Origin: Bryum argenteum
Taxonomy: Eukaryota; Streptophyta; Bryopsida; Bryales; Bryaceae
DNA: 64,000 nucleotides
Assembly: GCA_037043015.1 (NCBI GenBank)
Contig: CM073324.1
Coordinates: 19,422,097-19,486,096, forward strand
Direction: 5' to 3'
Shown here: in pieces, positions 38,010 to 48,674 of the stretch
Layout: every line of letters starts with the position of its first letter
Position numbering within the stretch: position 1 is the first letter of the stretch
Translations under genes and position numbers: made by a program
The notes under the pieces: model-generated
The model's input: the letters and a program-made list of their open reading frames with translations, nothing else
Database searches by the model: none
What the model was told of the DNA's origin: nothing

Positions 38010-38330
38010 TGCTTGAGCAGCCCAAAATGGCGCAGTGCCGAAAATGGAGCCCTAGTAATCTTCACTGCCACGTACATAATAGCTTCTCCATACAACAGTA
38101 CCATGTACACACTGCAAAGATTATAGGGCGTCACTTTAGGGCACCATTTTAGGAACACCTATATTTCCATCTTTAGAAATTCATTACTTACTGTAGAAGA
38201 GTCGAAAAATGATGATTCCACTTGTTCTAGTTTTCTACTAATTTTCCACATGCACAAAAATTGCTTGCACTGGCAACATTCCTCTAGATTTTCTGTGCTG
38301 AAAATTGCGCCATTATAGGACACCTTACCA
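38010..38330. mobile_element. 321-bp MITE nested in the LTR (TA target duplication)
   Basis: Flanked by TA (38008-38009, 38331-38332), absent from the other LTR. Imperfect inverted ends share a CCNAAAATGGCGCA-like core. Related sequence occurs at 54230-54285 with 54800-54995, and weaker copies near 18310, 20110 and 55000. Confidence 0.75.
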
Positions 38331-38410
38331 TAAATACAGGCTTCAGTCAGCCATATTGGTGCAATTACTTAATGGTGGTAATTGCTAGCTACCCACATTA
38401 GGTAGGCTAA

Positions 38411-38839
38411 AGGCCCCTTCCCACCTGGCCTTTGATAAGAGCATACATTAAAACTTAAGACCTCCACAATTTTGGGGAAATTCCTTATTCTTAGGGAAGG
38501 CCTCATCAATGAGGCTTGGAAAAGTGTTTTTAAAAGTAGCCTCAATTACATAATGGCTCCTCAAAGGCCCCATTAACTAAGACCACTCTTAAGTCTTCAA
38601 AACTTGAGAATATTTCTAATTGTGGTGCTTCCTTAACACTTGCCTACTAATGCTCAACTATCTTTTGTCCTCCCAAATACTAGCTAATATTTTTTTTGTC
38701 CTCCAAGTTTTAGAGTGTGCCATGTGGGCATCCATGTAGGATTGGTAATTACTAAAGAATGTAGGTGTGGACACACACTCTTTTAAGGAGATAAGACCAC
38801 CTTCTAACACCACCTCTAAGGCCAAGTGGGAACGTACCT
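38411..38839. mobile_element. 429-bp Harbinger-like MITE nested in the LTR (TAA duplication)
   Basis: Flanked by TAA (38408-38410, 38840-38842), absent from the other LTR. Inverted ends: left AGGCCCCTTCCCACCTGGCC, right complement AGGTACGTTCCCACTTGGCC. No coding capacity. Confidence 0.85.
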
Positions 38840-38929
38840 TAACTCCAACTAATACTGTTGGATATTAATGACGCTACAGGGAAGAATCAATCTGCTGTCC
38901 AGCCACGCTGGTCGTCCACGTCGCCAACA

Positions 38930-38934
38930 TAGAA
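38930..38934. repeat. target-site duplication TAGAA (right)
   Basis: Partner of the pentamer at 32481-32485, typical 5-bp duplication made by a retroelement integrase. Confidence 0.85.
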
Positions 38935-39010
38935 GGAATGTTCCCGTCCTGGAGCAACTGTGTAGAAGCTACAGTAACTGTATGCTCGCATTGAAACGAT
39001 CGACTGTGGT

Positions 39011-39816
39011 CTATGCAGTGATGAGGCAGTGGTGCTGCGTCCAAGAGTAGTGCACGACTTGCGCCTTGTCTCCCAGTTTGCGGTTCATCTGCTTGATGAG
39101 GCGGCGGTGCAGCTTGTACTTGGCCGCGGCAAATATCGGCGTCATGACCCAGCTGCTGTCGAAGGCGACGTTGGCTGCCAGCTCGGTGAGAATGTCCTTG
39201 AGAATCTCGGTCCACAGCCAGTCTCCCAGCCCGAACTTTTTCAGAATCTCCAGAACGGCCGCTTCGATGCCCGCTATGATGCTGTCCTTGGCGGCCCTGC
39301 TGATGCTGGTGCCAAGCTGGCTGGTCATGGCCTCCAATTCGTGCATGGTGGTCACATTGAGCACCGGAATGAGACCCAGTGCTGCAGAGAAGTTGATGCA
39401 CTCCATCACGGTGGCGGCCACCACTACTGGTATGCCACCTAAGGGGAGCACTGTGCTGGCCCCCACGGACGACACCGTCGTCAGGACGTCCATCTTGCGC
39501 TTGGCAGAAGCCTTGTCCACCTGGTCATCGATCTTCTTCTTGGTGTACTCATTGACGAGATGCAAACTCTCAGCCTCTGCAGATTGATCGAACCACCCTC
39601 GATGTCAAAGCCATTGCATGTGAGCCTGATGGGATGCATCCATTACGAGTTTCAGTAGCATCGAAACTCAGAGTTGAACTTACCGGTGGCATGCAGGCGG
39701 TGTTTCTCGAACTCCTTCTTGTACTCCACCTGAGACTTGCCGTCGATCAAAGCGGGCGGACCACCAGCGCCTTTGATCGCAACAGCATCGCAGGTTTCGC
39801 CCTTTCGCAGCCCCAT
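39011..39816 (-). CDS. gene C: unknown hydrophobic two-exon protein family, short form
   Basis: Exons 39816-39684 and 39576-39011, GT-AG intron in phase 1, 232 residues. Not a family I can name. Exon 1 (MGLRKGETCD...GAGGPPALIDGKSQVEYKKE) is soluble-looking. Exon 2 has a charged helix (EYTKKKIDDQVDKASAKRK), a hydrophobic stretch with a Pro-Gly turn (STVLPLGGIPVVVAATVMEC), then LGLGDWLWTEILKDIL-type helices, ending WTQHHCLITA. Three relatives lie at 51.2, 56.1 and 60.4 kb; this copy lacks their PQ-rich tail. The hydrophobic hairpin is loosely reminiscent of DUF697-type membrane-association segments (inference only). TATA at about 39984-39992. The Copia element ends about 80 bp past the stop. 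The MGLRK start is shared with gene B. Confidence 0.75.
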
Positions 39817-40110
39817 GATTGCAGCGAAAGATGTAAACTAATCGATCAGTTGGCACGGCGACGATCAAAGTACTCAACCGATCGAAGTACTGAACTGATC
39901 GAAGTGGAGCACTGCAAGTCCAATCGCTTGGCTGTCCTAGATCAAACTAGAACACCTCTGAATGATGAGGCACAAGGTTCATCTCTTTATACTGAGTTGC
40001 TGCATGTTCGGCCTTGGTGATCCTTCGACGGTCCCGATTGATGGAGAAGGATCCGATGGATGTCATATTACCGACGGGAGGCGAGATTCCGGGGTGTACA
40101 AGCGGGTGTT
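39817..40110 (-). promoter_or_regulatory. cluster-type promoter of gene C
   Basis: Contains TATA AGTATAAAG (minus strand, about 39984-39992), a downstream CTAGTTTGATCTAGGACA leader block, an AAGGATCACCA block, and the CGACGGG-GCGAGATTCCGGGG element (40068-40097). The same order occurs upstream of both lipase genes. Confidence 0.7.
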
Positions 40111-40205
40111 TACTTTTCAAACTGCTGGGCCCGAGTTTTGCAGCTTTTCATTTCTTTTCTATTCCTCTGAATCAATCAATGTATCATCAATTGGAAAAGC
40201 CTCGA

Positions 40206-40643
40206 CCATTTCTTCTTCGGCAAGCATCTTCTTCGTTCACTTGGCTAAAAAAGCCAAGTTGATACAGAATCTTTACCATGATCAAGATACAGAATTTTCA
40301 TCACCTAGTCTTCAATTTTCATTGAGCCCTCGGATACTACATTTTCCAATCGATAATACATAACAATCCTATTCTGCATGGACTCTTTTATAAGCTGCTA
40401 AATACTACATGCATGAGCTTTCGAATACTCCGTCTTATGCTAAATAGTAATGATTTCTTAATCTATATAACACTTGCATAGCTGAGAATCGAAGACTGAA
40501 AGGTATTCAATCATTAGTATCCGAGGGCTCAATGGAAATTGAAGACTAGGTAATGAAACGTCTGTATCTCAGTGATGGTAAAGATTCTGTATCAACTTGG
40601 CTTATTTAGCCAACGAAGAAGATGCTTGCCGAAGAAGAAATGG
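40206..40643. repeat. foldback inverted repeat, ~130-bp arms
   Basis: Left arm 40206-40337 (CCATTTCTTCTTCGGCAAGC onward) and right arm 40516-40643 are reverse complements with few mismatches around a loop of about 180 bp. Each arm contains CAGAATCTTTACCAT. Confidence 0.8.
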
Positions 40644-41521
40644 TTGAATTTGAGCATTCCACCATTTGAATGAGCAAGCATTTCTTTAGCATTTTTTTAG
40701 GATAAGTAGGTCACCATGAGGGTAAAATTTGTGTTTATTTAACATGTTCATAACTCATGACAAGAATTTGAAGGACCTTACATCAACAGTTGTACAAATG
40801 ATGATTCTTTTTGCCCTCAAAAAACTAGTTATTCATTTACCCTTTCTTTAACAAGGAAAATAAACTTTTTGTCTCTTTGCAAATTTAATAATTATTTAAT
40901 AATATCATCTAAGAATTTGTAAGGAATTTGAATCTCTGTTTTAACATATACATACTAGTTAGGTACTAGATCTTACAAAACTTGCATATCAAAAAATATG
41001 TCAAAATTTGAAAAAATCTACCTTCTTTATACGAGGGGAGTTTTTGGCTATGTTGAGGTATTTTGGTTCTGAGGTTTTTTGAGGCTAGTCGACTTTAAGG
41101 TTGAAAATAATGGGAAGAACTATTTCACTATTTCATTCTGGACATATACCAAGAAACACACTCCCTCTGTCCCAGGTTTTTTTCACTACAGGTGCCCTTT
41201 TTGAAATTTTGTCCCAAAATGTTTAATAAGTAAAAAATTGAGACTTTGATCACCATATTATAATGTATAGAGCCCTTTCATCACCTCATGGTGCTACTTC
41301 ACTTGTTCTGCAATTATGCATTATTAGCTCACAATTGAAAAAAACAAAATTGAACTCTCAATACCAATCCACAACATGCATAACATAAACATAATTGAAG
41401 GAGTTTTGCCCAACCATTGGCACGTCAAGATTTGACAACATTTGCTCTAGTAGTTCTTTGCATATCACTTTCTAACATCATCAATATTCTAGAACAATTT
41501 AGAACATTGTAGCCTCACCGT

Positions 41522-42340
41522 CCTCTTGCCCAAATGACCCAATTTCACATGTATGTGGTCATGTTTTATAAAATTCTGACCCATGATCTCTAACGACCAA
41601 TACCATTTTTTGCAGAATATTGCCACTTTGAGTTTTTGACAGAATTGAGGTTACTGGCAGGAAATGAAGCTCTTCTTTTTCTTTTGAGATCATGAGAGGG
41701 GGCCGGTCGGCAGGATGTGGAGCAGGTTTTATTACCGACAAGGAGGAAGTCGCAATGAGGCAAGTAGCGGTGATTCCATGGCTACTTGTGCCCGAAACAT
41801 AAATGGTAAAGATTCTGGCGGTTCAACTGGCCTACTTAGAATTCTTTTCGTAGGATGAAATATTTTTCAAGAATTAGTTTTGGAAGTACGTTCTTCCCAT
41901 CTGCATGGAATCAACAAGGTCGTAATCATTCAGGCCTGGCAAACAGTGATTGTCACTTGTCAATGGCTTTTGTAGCTTTATCACCTAGATGCTAATGGAA
42001 AGTCACCTCAAGTCTGTAAACATATTACCGACGGGGAGCGAGATTCCGGGGTTCATGAAGTATAATACTCGAACAGTTGTGTCTATTTTTCAAATTGCTG
42101 GGGCCTATTTTTGTTGCGAGTCGACCATTTCTACGTCTACCAGTGAGCTTACTTGAGAATACAAGTGGACTGGTTGTTGTAGTACTGTAGGCTTGCGGAT
42201 CTGTAAACCGCTAATGGATCAATGCCACTTGCGATTGCATTGGATCCCTTTACTCAGGATGACTATTTTCCACTTCTAGCGTATATATTGAAGAAGTGGT
42301 GGTTTTCAAGACATTTCCGATTTCAGGGACAGTCCATGAA
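41522..42340. repeat. left arm of large inverted repeat around the lipase gene
   Basis: Collinear in reverse with 45236-46016 over about 0.8 kb. Shared blocks include TGATTCCATGGCTACTTG-like, AATGGTAAAGATTCTG, GGCCTGGCAAACAGTGATTG and CCGACGGGGAGCGAGATTCC. Confidence 0.8.
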
Positions 42341-43200
42341 AGTCAAAGTCAGGTATCCATTGACTTGTACTCCGTATCAAATTGCACGTAAATACATCTG
42401 AACTGCATGCCGAGTAACCCAGCTTTGCTCGAAACTAATTCTAGGTTGATATCAATCGGAAACATTGCCCACTTGTTTACGAGTCTAGAAGGACCACCCG
42501 CGTAAGTTCTTGTGACAAAATCAGCCCGAAAAGGAATTCGAGAGTAACAAGAACCTGCACTGTCGGTGTGAGAAGGCAGGCTGCGGCCCTCGTTCTCGCA
42601 AAAGCCAAAATTCCACAAAAAATTCCACGGTTCTGAGGATCATTCTATATTTACTGGCTTAGCTGTGACCAGATAACAAGTTGTGAAGTTTCCTAACTGC
42701 AAGCGCTTCGTAAGATCTGCTACCGTTGTTTGTGCCTCACTAAATTTCACCGCTGCCATCCATTTTCAATTCAACTTCTGTTTCCATCGAATGAGATTGA
42801 CTAGTTGTTCGACTCACATCGAAGTGCGCAATCACAAGTAGTCAACTCGAATTTTCAACTAAAGACATTTTATCCCCTAAAAGAGGAGAGAGAAGCTCGA
42901 ATTGGGTCTATTCCCTCTAAAGAAATGCTCTGTTTTCGTAAAAACTGAAACTTTGACAATATATAGACCTCAAGGTCTGTATGGTGAAATATGATTAAAA
43001 AACTGATGATTGACTAATTAGACAGTTATAAACAAGATCCTAGAGTTGGATTCTCCGATATCAAGTTAAATAATAATTTGTTCAAGGATTTCAGATATAT
43101 ATATCCGGAGGGTCGCCGTGGAACTTCTCTTGTACGGGTCAACAAAGATGCAAAGAAAGGGTCGCAGCACAAGTAGGCCCAGCAATAGATAATTGCTTGA

Positions 43201-43505
43201 ATATAATACTCCATATATATCCCAGAATCTCGGTCCCCGTCGGTAAGTGCTAACAACCATCGATCCTGATCCCTCCCCACCGATCCTGAGCTGAGACCTC
43301 CTAAGTGAAAGGATCACCACGTCCGGACATGATTGCAGTAATTTGGTATAAAGAGCTGAACCTTCCGCCTCGACATTCATCAAGCATCTGAGCATCGTTC
43401 TAGTTTGATTCAGGACAAGTGATTAGTCTTCCGAAACTTGCACTGCTCAATTGAGCGCGCGTGAGCGCAGACTCTTTCTCTGTCGCTTTCCATCAAACAA
43501 TCACG
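43201..43505 (+). promoter_or_regulatory. cluster-type promoter of lipase gene 1
   Basis: GAATCTCGGTCCCCGTCGG (43225-43243), CCATCGATCC and ACCGATCC blocks, AAGGATCACCACGTCCGGAC, and TATAAAG at 43347-43353, followed by CTAGTTTGATTCAGGACAAG and AGTCTTCCGAAACTTGC. The TATA lies about 160 bp before the ATG. Confidence 0.75.
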
Positions 43506-44970
43506 ATGATAGGAGCTGGATACTTGGCGAAGCGCCTGGTGACGGGGACGGCGGGTTTGATTGGATGCAGCGACTACACGACCTCCGTCCTCGGTAAGGT
43601 TGCCGTAATCGGAGTGTCTGTTGTCACCCTGGATCCTTGCAGCATTTTTGCCGATAGCGTCATCGAGAGCGGCTTAGAGGCAGCACTTGCCGGTGGTAGC
43701 GGAACGGAAAGTACATCCCGAGGTACATATGTGCTCTTTAATCTCTGTATTGGCGAAAGATATCTATCCCCTTCCATGAATCGAATGACCGTAACCCTTG
43801 TGATCGATTGCAGAGTATGAAGACACCGACGCTGCAGAGGAGGAGGTCATCGCCGATGAGGAGTTGAATCCAGTCGATGAGGAGTTGTGTGCAGCCGATG
43901 AGGAGCTGTATGCAGTCGATGAGGAGCTGTATGCAGTCGATGAGGAGTTGTATGCAGTCGATGAGGAGTTGTATGCAGAGGAGTGCCCAGAACTCGCCCC
44001 CGGTGACACCCAAGCATGCGAAGACACAGAAGAGTGCGAGGGTGAAGTCACGGATGGGACCGAGCAGCTTCTTGAAGCTCTTCCCTACATGGCGATGGCA
44101 GTGGCAGCCTACAAGAGCAATAGCATGGTCGAAAGCATGAATGAAGCTGGGTTCAAAGATTTCGTGTTGGACAGCCAAATCATCCACAACGTGATCAACC
44201 CGACATATCTCTTCGGAGGCATAGGGAAGACGGACACCGAGGTTCACGTGAGCATCTTGCAAGACGAGACCGTGGTGTTCGCCTTCAGGGGCACGGAGCC
44301 AACAGAGTGGAGCACAGGCTTCGCGGATGTGTTGACCGATCTGGCGTGCAAGCAAGAGACTGTGAACCTTTACGATGGGAGCACGGAGCCAGTGCACACG
44401 TCGCCGTCAGATATCAAGGCACACCGAGGCTTCCAGCTCGGACTTAAAGATGTAACCGACAACCAGCACCCAGGACACAACCTGCGGATGGTGTTGCAAG
44501 AGATGGGGTTGGAGGCAGAGGAAGTAACGAATGTGGTGTGTGTGGGTCACAGCTTGGGAGGAGCGCTGGCCACGCTCTGTGCGAAATGGTGCAGAGATGT
44601 TGCATTTCCGGATGCCACGATCGGATGCGTCACCATCGGCTCGCCGCGCGTTGGAAATATTGCGTTTGCAGAGGATTTTAACAACCGAGTGGTAGATGGG
44701 CTGAACTACCGCGTGGTGAACAAGTGTGATGTGGTTCCTGCCGTCCCCAACCTCTTAAGTTACCCCAGCTTCGGGTCTGCTTACAAGCACGTCGGCGAGC
44801 CCATTTACCTGTTGGCTGATGAGCAAGAACAGATTTCAGCTTCCCTTGGAGGACCTCGCCCCACCCTGTTGAACTTGGGCTTCTTCGACCATTCGGGAGG
44901 TTCATACATGCAGAATGCTAAAGAAGTAATTATGGAGATTGCTGAGCAAAATGAATTGCCAGTGTATTAA
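43506..44970 (+). CDS. class 3 (fungal-type) lipase, copy 1, with acidic repeat
   Basis: Alpha/beta-hydrolase of the lipase class 3 family, probably acting on acyl esters. Exons 43506-43722 and 43814-44970 (phase 1, GT-AG), 457 residues. Catalytic triad readable by analogy with fungal lipases: Ser319 in VGHSLGGALA, Asp378 in NKCDVVPAVP, His432 in FFDHSGGSY. The first exon encodes a hydrophobic N-terminus (AGYLAKRLVTGTAGLIG, then VAVIGVSVVTLDPCSIF) not usual for this family. After it comes an acidic region with five perfect-to-near-perfect VDEELYA units (43873-43977), single in copy 2. An EQLLEALPYMAMAVAAYKSN helix precedes the lipase core. Paralogue on the opposite strand at 47311-48674. Start chosen for agreement with copy 2 (ACAATC before ATG). 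Confidence 0.9.
43873..43977 (+). repeat. 21-bp coding tandem repeat (5 units)
   Basis: Units of GTCGATGAGGAGCTGTATGCA type encode VDEELYA; the last units are nearly identical, so recent expansion by slippage or unequal exchange is likely. Confidence 0.9.
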
Positions 44971-45235
44971 GGTAGAGGTAGCTAAACTGGTGACTCTTGC
45001 AGATGTTCAGGATTATCGAATTGTTATATATCTTGGTAGGGTAGTGTAATAGGATTCTAACGTGCCAAAGAACATGCGATGTACTTCAATCCATTCAATT
45101 TGATTAGAGAGCATTTCAAGATATGGTGACTCTCAAATAAAGATTCAAAATCAAAATTAACTTTTTTTAACCTTGAAAAATCGGGCATGTTATACCTTCA
45201 TGGATTTTTGACCTTGAAAATTTGGACGATAGCCG

Positions 45236-46016
45236 TGAACTGTCCCTGAAATCGGAAATTTCCTGAAAACCACCAATTATTCAATATGTACGCTAGTCAC
45301 CCTGAGTAAAGGGATCCAATGCAATCGCCAGTGGTTATTGATCAGCGGTTTACAGATTCGCGCAAGCCTACGGTACTACAACAACCAGTCCACTCGTATT
45401 CTCAGATGAGCTCACTGGTAGACGTAGAAATGGTCGCAACAAAAGAAGGCCCCAGCAATTTGAAAAATAGACACAACTGTTCGAGTAGTGTACTCCATGT
45501 ACCCCGGAATCTCGCTCCCCGTCGGTAATATGCTTACAGACTTGAGGTGACTTTCCATTAGCATCTAGGTGATAAAGCTACAAAAGCCATTGACAAGTGA
45601 CAATCACTGTTTGCCAGGCCTGAATGATTACGACCTTGTTGATTCCATGCAGATGGGAAGAACGTTCTTCCAAAACTAATTCGAGAAAAATACGTCATCC
45701 TACGAAAAGGATTCTAATAGGCCTGTTGAACCGCCAGAATCTTTACCATTTATGTTTCGGGCACAAGCAGTCATGGAATCACCGCTACTTGCCCCAATGC
45801 GGATTCCTCCTTGTCGGTAATAAAACCTGCTCTACATCCTGCCGACCGGCCCATCTCACGATCTCAAAAGAAAAAGACGAGCTTCATTGTCTTTCAGTAA
45901 TCTCCATTCTGTCAAAAACTCAAAATGACAATACTCTGCAAATGGTACTGTTAGAGACCATGGGTCAGAATTCTACAAAACATGACCAAATACATGTGAA
46001 ATTGGGTCATCTCGGC
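45236..46016. repeat. right arm of large inverted repeat around the lipase gene
   Basis: Reverse complement of 41522-42340. A third, shorter relative in this orientation lies at about 50360-50755. Confidence 0.8.
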
Positions 46017-46103
46017 GATAAATTGGACAATGTGTCTTAAAAACCATATGTACACTTAGACTTTAGTGGATATACAATGGAAAATTTGTTAAATTTACAC
46101 AAA

Positions 46104-46106
<3 letters not shown>

Positions 46107-46178
<72 letters not shown>
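46107..46178. repeat. (TA)n microsatellite
   Basis: About 36 uninterrupted TA units. Confidence 0.95.
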
Positions 46179-46186
<8 letters not shown>

Positions 46187-46564
46187 GCTACCAAAGCCAT
46201 TGAGACAATCACTGAATGCTAGACCTAAATTATCACGACCATGATTATATGCAAATGCCAAATGGTAAGTAGTACCAAATCTAATCATTGAAAACTATGT
46301 CATCCTACGTACATGATTCTAAGTAGGCCAGTAGACCCAGAATCTTTACCATTTAGTTTTCGGGCACACGGAACCATGAAGTCATCGCTTTCAACAGCCG
46401 CCTCCCACATGACGAAAGACTGGGACTTCTTGCCCCATTGCGACCGCTTTCTCCCTGTCGATGATAAACCTGCTCCACATCCTGCCCGATCTCATGATCT
46501 CATAAAAATGATGAGCTTACTTTCTTCAGAGTATTCTAACGTCCGTCAAAATCTGAAAATGCAA

Positions 46565-46720
46565 CAACTCAGTAGAAAGAGATGAACCTTGTGCCTCATT
46601 ATTCAGCAGTGTTCTAGTTTGATCGAGGGCAAGCGATTAGACTTGCAGTGCTTCACTTTGGTTAGTTGAGTACTTATTTGATATTTGAGTAGTTGAGTGT
46701 GGCAACTCCACGAGGACGCA
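46565..46720 (+). promoter_or_regulatory. orphan cluster-type promoter/leader
   Basis: Closely matches the gene C promoter and leader: GATGAACCTTGTGCCTCAT, TGTTCTAGTTTGATCGAGG, CAAGCGATTAGACTTGCAGT. The TATA is decayed to AGTAGAAAG. No member of either gene family follows, so it marks a lost or moved gene. Confidence 0.65.
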
Positions 46721-47310
46721 CTAGATTACGAAGGAGTTCAAGAACGGTCATCGAACAAGCAAATTGTTGTGCAAATTTTACGACACAAACCAAGTTTGAT
46801 TTCAAATTTGAGTTCAAATCAAGTTAGAATCAGACTTGAGATGAAGAAGTTATGGCTTTCGAAAGCTTAAGCCATTCTTCCAAATGATCAATTTTTGACC
46901 ATGGGGACTTTTATGGGACGGAATGCAATAGAATATAAGCATGATTTAGCAATATAAAGAATGATTCCTGAAAATTATTGATCTAAATATAATAAAAGAG
47001 TATCAAACTAAGCTACAATAAGCTGCATTAGCTTTTCAAAAACCCTTCTCCTCGAGTACTCCATTGTGGTGGGCTCACCTGCTGTAGGTTATTTGATTTC
47101 GAACCTTGTTAGATATGAGATTTTTCACTTCAGTGAAACTTTCGTCAATTCACTGAATGTAAGTTTTGAAAACAAAATCTATACTATACATTCTCTTCAA
47201 ATTCCCTCTCACACTACTCAACTTGAGGTACAGAAGTCCTAAATGATCAACGGACATAATACATTCAAGGATAGGTTCAACAAACAGTCTATTCAGTTTG
47301 ACCTCAAGGC

Positions 47311-48674
47311 TTAAGGTTCTTCCAAGGCAACTATAACCCTCTTAGCAGACTCTATGTAGGAACCTCCCGAATGGTCGAAGAAGCCCAAGTTCAACAGGGT
47401 GGGGCGAGGACCTCCAAGGGAAGCTGAAATCTGTTCTTGCTCATCAGCCAACAGGTAAATGGGCTCGCCGACGTGCTTGTAAGCAGAGCCTAAGCTGGGG
47501 TAACTCAAGAGGTTGGGGACGGCAGGAACCACATCACACTTGTTCACCACGCGGTAGTTCAGCCCATCTACCACTCGGTTGTTGAAATCCTCCGCAAACG
47601 CAATATTTCCAACGCGCGGCGAGCCGATGGTGACGCATCCGATCGTAGCATCCGGAAATGCAACATCTCTGCACCATTTCGCACAGAGCGTTGCCAGGGC
47701 GCCTCCCAAGCTGTGACCCACACACACCACATTCTTTACGTCCTCTGCCTCCACCCCCATCTCTTGCAACACCATCCGCAGGTTGTGTTCTGGGTGCTGG
47801 TTGTCTGTCACATCCTTGAGTCCCAGCTGGAAGCCTCGGTGTGCCTTGATGTATGACGGCGACGTGTGCACCGGCCGCGTGCTCCCATCGTAAAGGTTCA
47901 CAATCTCTTGCCCGCACGCCAGATCGGTCAACACGTCCGCGAAGCCTGTGCTCCACTCTGTCGGCTCCGTGCCCCTGAAGGCGAACACCACGGTCTCATC
48001 TTCCAAGATGCTCACGTGAACCTCGGTGTCCGTCTTCCCTATGCCTCCGAAGAGATTTGTCGTGTTGATCACGTTGTGGATGATTTGACTCCTGTCCACC
48101 ACAAATTCTTCTGGCACAAAACCTTGACTCTGATAGTCTTGCATGCTAGTAACCATGTTATCAGTTTTGTAGGCTGCCACTGCCATCGCCATGTAGGGTA
48201 GAACTTCAAGGAGCTCCTCGCTCCCATCCGTAGCTTCGTCCTCATACTCGCCTGCGTCATTGCATGCTTCTGTGTCCTCGGGGCAGAGAGGTGGGCAATC
48301 CGCAGCGTACAACCCCTCATCGACGATGAGCGTCCCCGACTCTGCAGCGCCGATGTCTTCATAACCTGCGACCACAAAGATTCTCAGTAAGGGCTAACTA
48401 TGTTGGTTAGCAAGCAGAGGATAACTTTGAGCATATGTGTACCTCGCGCTGTAGACGTAGTTTCCATTCCGGCATCGGTAGCGGTTGAACCAGATTCTAG
48501 GAGTGTCTCTGCGCCGCTCTCGAAAATGCTATCGACGAGAATGCTGGCAGCATCGAAGGTGAATAGTGTTACTCCCCACTTGATATAACTGCCAATGGTT
48601 GAGGCCGTCTCATCGCTACATCCGATCATTTGCGCCGTCTTCTTCGCCGCGCGCCCAGACACGAATCCAGCCAT
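47311..48674 (-). CDS. class 3 (fungal-type) lipase, copy 2
   Basis: Paralogue of the gene at 43506-44970. Exons 48674-48443 and 48365-47311, phase-1 GT-AG intron, 428 residues. Hydrophobic exon 1 (MAGFVSGRAAKKTAQMIGCS, then WGVTLFTFDAASILVDSIF) has the same layout as copy 1 but diverged sequence, whereas the lipase core is nearly identical at DNA level. Triad: Ser296 in VGHSLGGALA, Asp in NKCDVVPAVP, His in FFDHSGGSY, all intact. It has a single VDEGLYA where copy 1 has five repeats, and a different C-terminus (ESAKRVIVALEEP). Arranged tail to tail with copy 1, 2.3 kb apart. The contrast between a conserved core and diverged ends suggests gene conversion or selection (inference). Confidence 0.9.

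Larger units (their letters stand above)
32486..38929 (-). mobile_element. Copia (Ty1-type) LTR retrotransposon, degenerate
   Basis: Complete structural boundaries: 225-bp LTR at 32486-32710, expanded LTR at 37950-38929, 5-bp target duplications TAGAA, an iMet-type PBS and a polypurine tract. Element orientation is minus. Protein relics run gag, GAG-pre-integrase/integrase, reverse transcriptase, RNase H, the Copia order, all broken by frameshifts and stops. No protease motif or CCHC zinc knuckle is visible, so about 1 kb seems lost. A 0.7-kb F-box reading frame, antisense to pol, sits between RNase H and the polypurine tract. By eye the two LTRs differ at about ten of 225 aligned bases, so insertion is not recent. 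Its right end lies about 80 bp from the stop codon of the gene at 39011-39816. Confidence 0.92.
37950..38929 (-). repeat. 5' LTR of the Copia element with two nested MITEs
   Basis: The 225-bp LTR sequence is split into three parts by insertions at 38010-38330 and 38411-38839; both split points can be read from the uninterrupted LTR at 32486-32710. Confidence 0.9.
40111..43200. other. intergenic within the cluster, repeats
   Basis: No gene recognised. Contains a ~130-bp-arm foldback (40206-40643), a dispersed repeat also seen at 49.4-49.8 kb (about 40700-40990), and the left arm of a large inverted repeat (41522-42340). Confidence 0.55.
44971..47310. other. spacer between convergent lipase genes, repeats
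   Basis: Holds the right arm of the large inverted repeat (45236-46016), a TA microsatellite (46107-46178), a second partial copy in the same orientation (about 46190-46560), an orphan promoter (46565-46720) and a piece of the 13.9/23.8-kb transposon family near 46770-46890. No intact gene. Confidence 0.6.

Noticed and set aside
40206-40643. CRISPR-like or prokaryotic array
   Set aside because: Only two inverted arms, no direct repeats with spacers, and a eukaryotic context.
43738-44397. Minus-strand frame with repeated CIQLLID units
   Set aside because: It is the mirror of the VDEELYA coding repeat in lipase copy 1.
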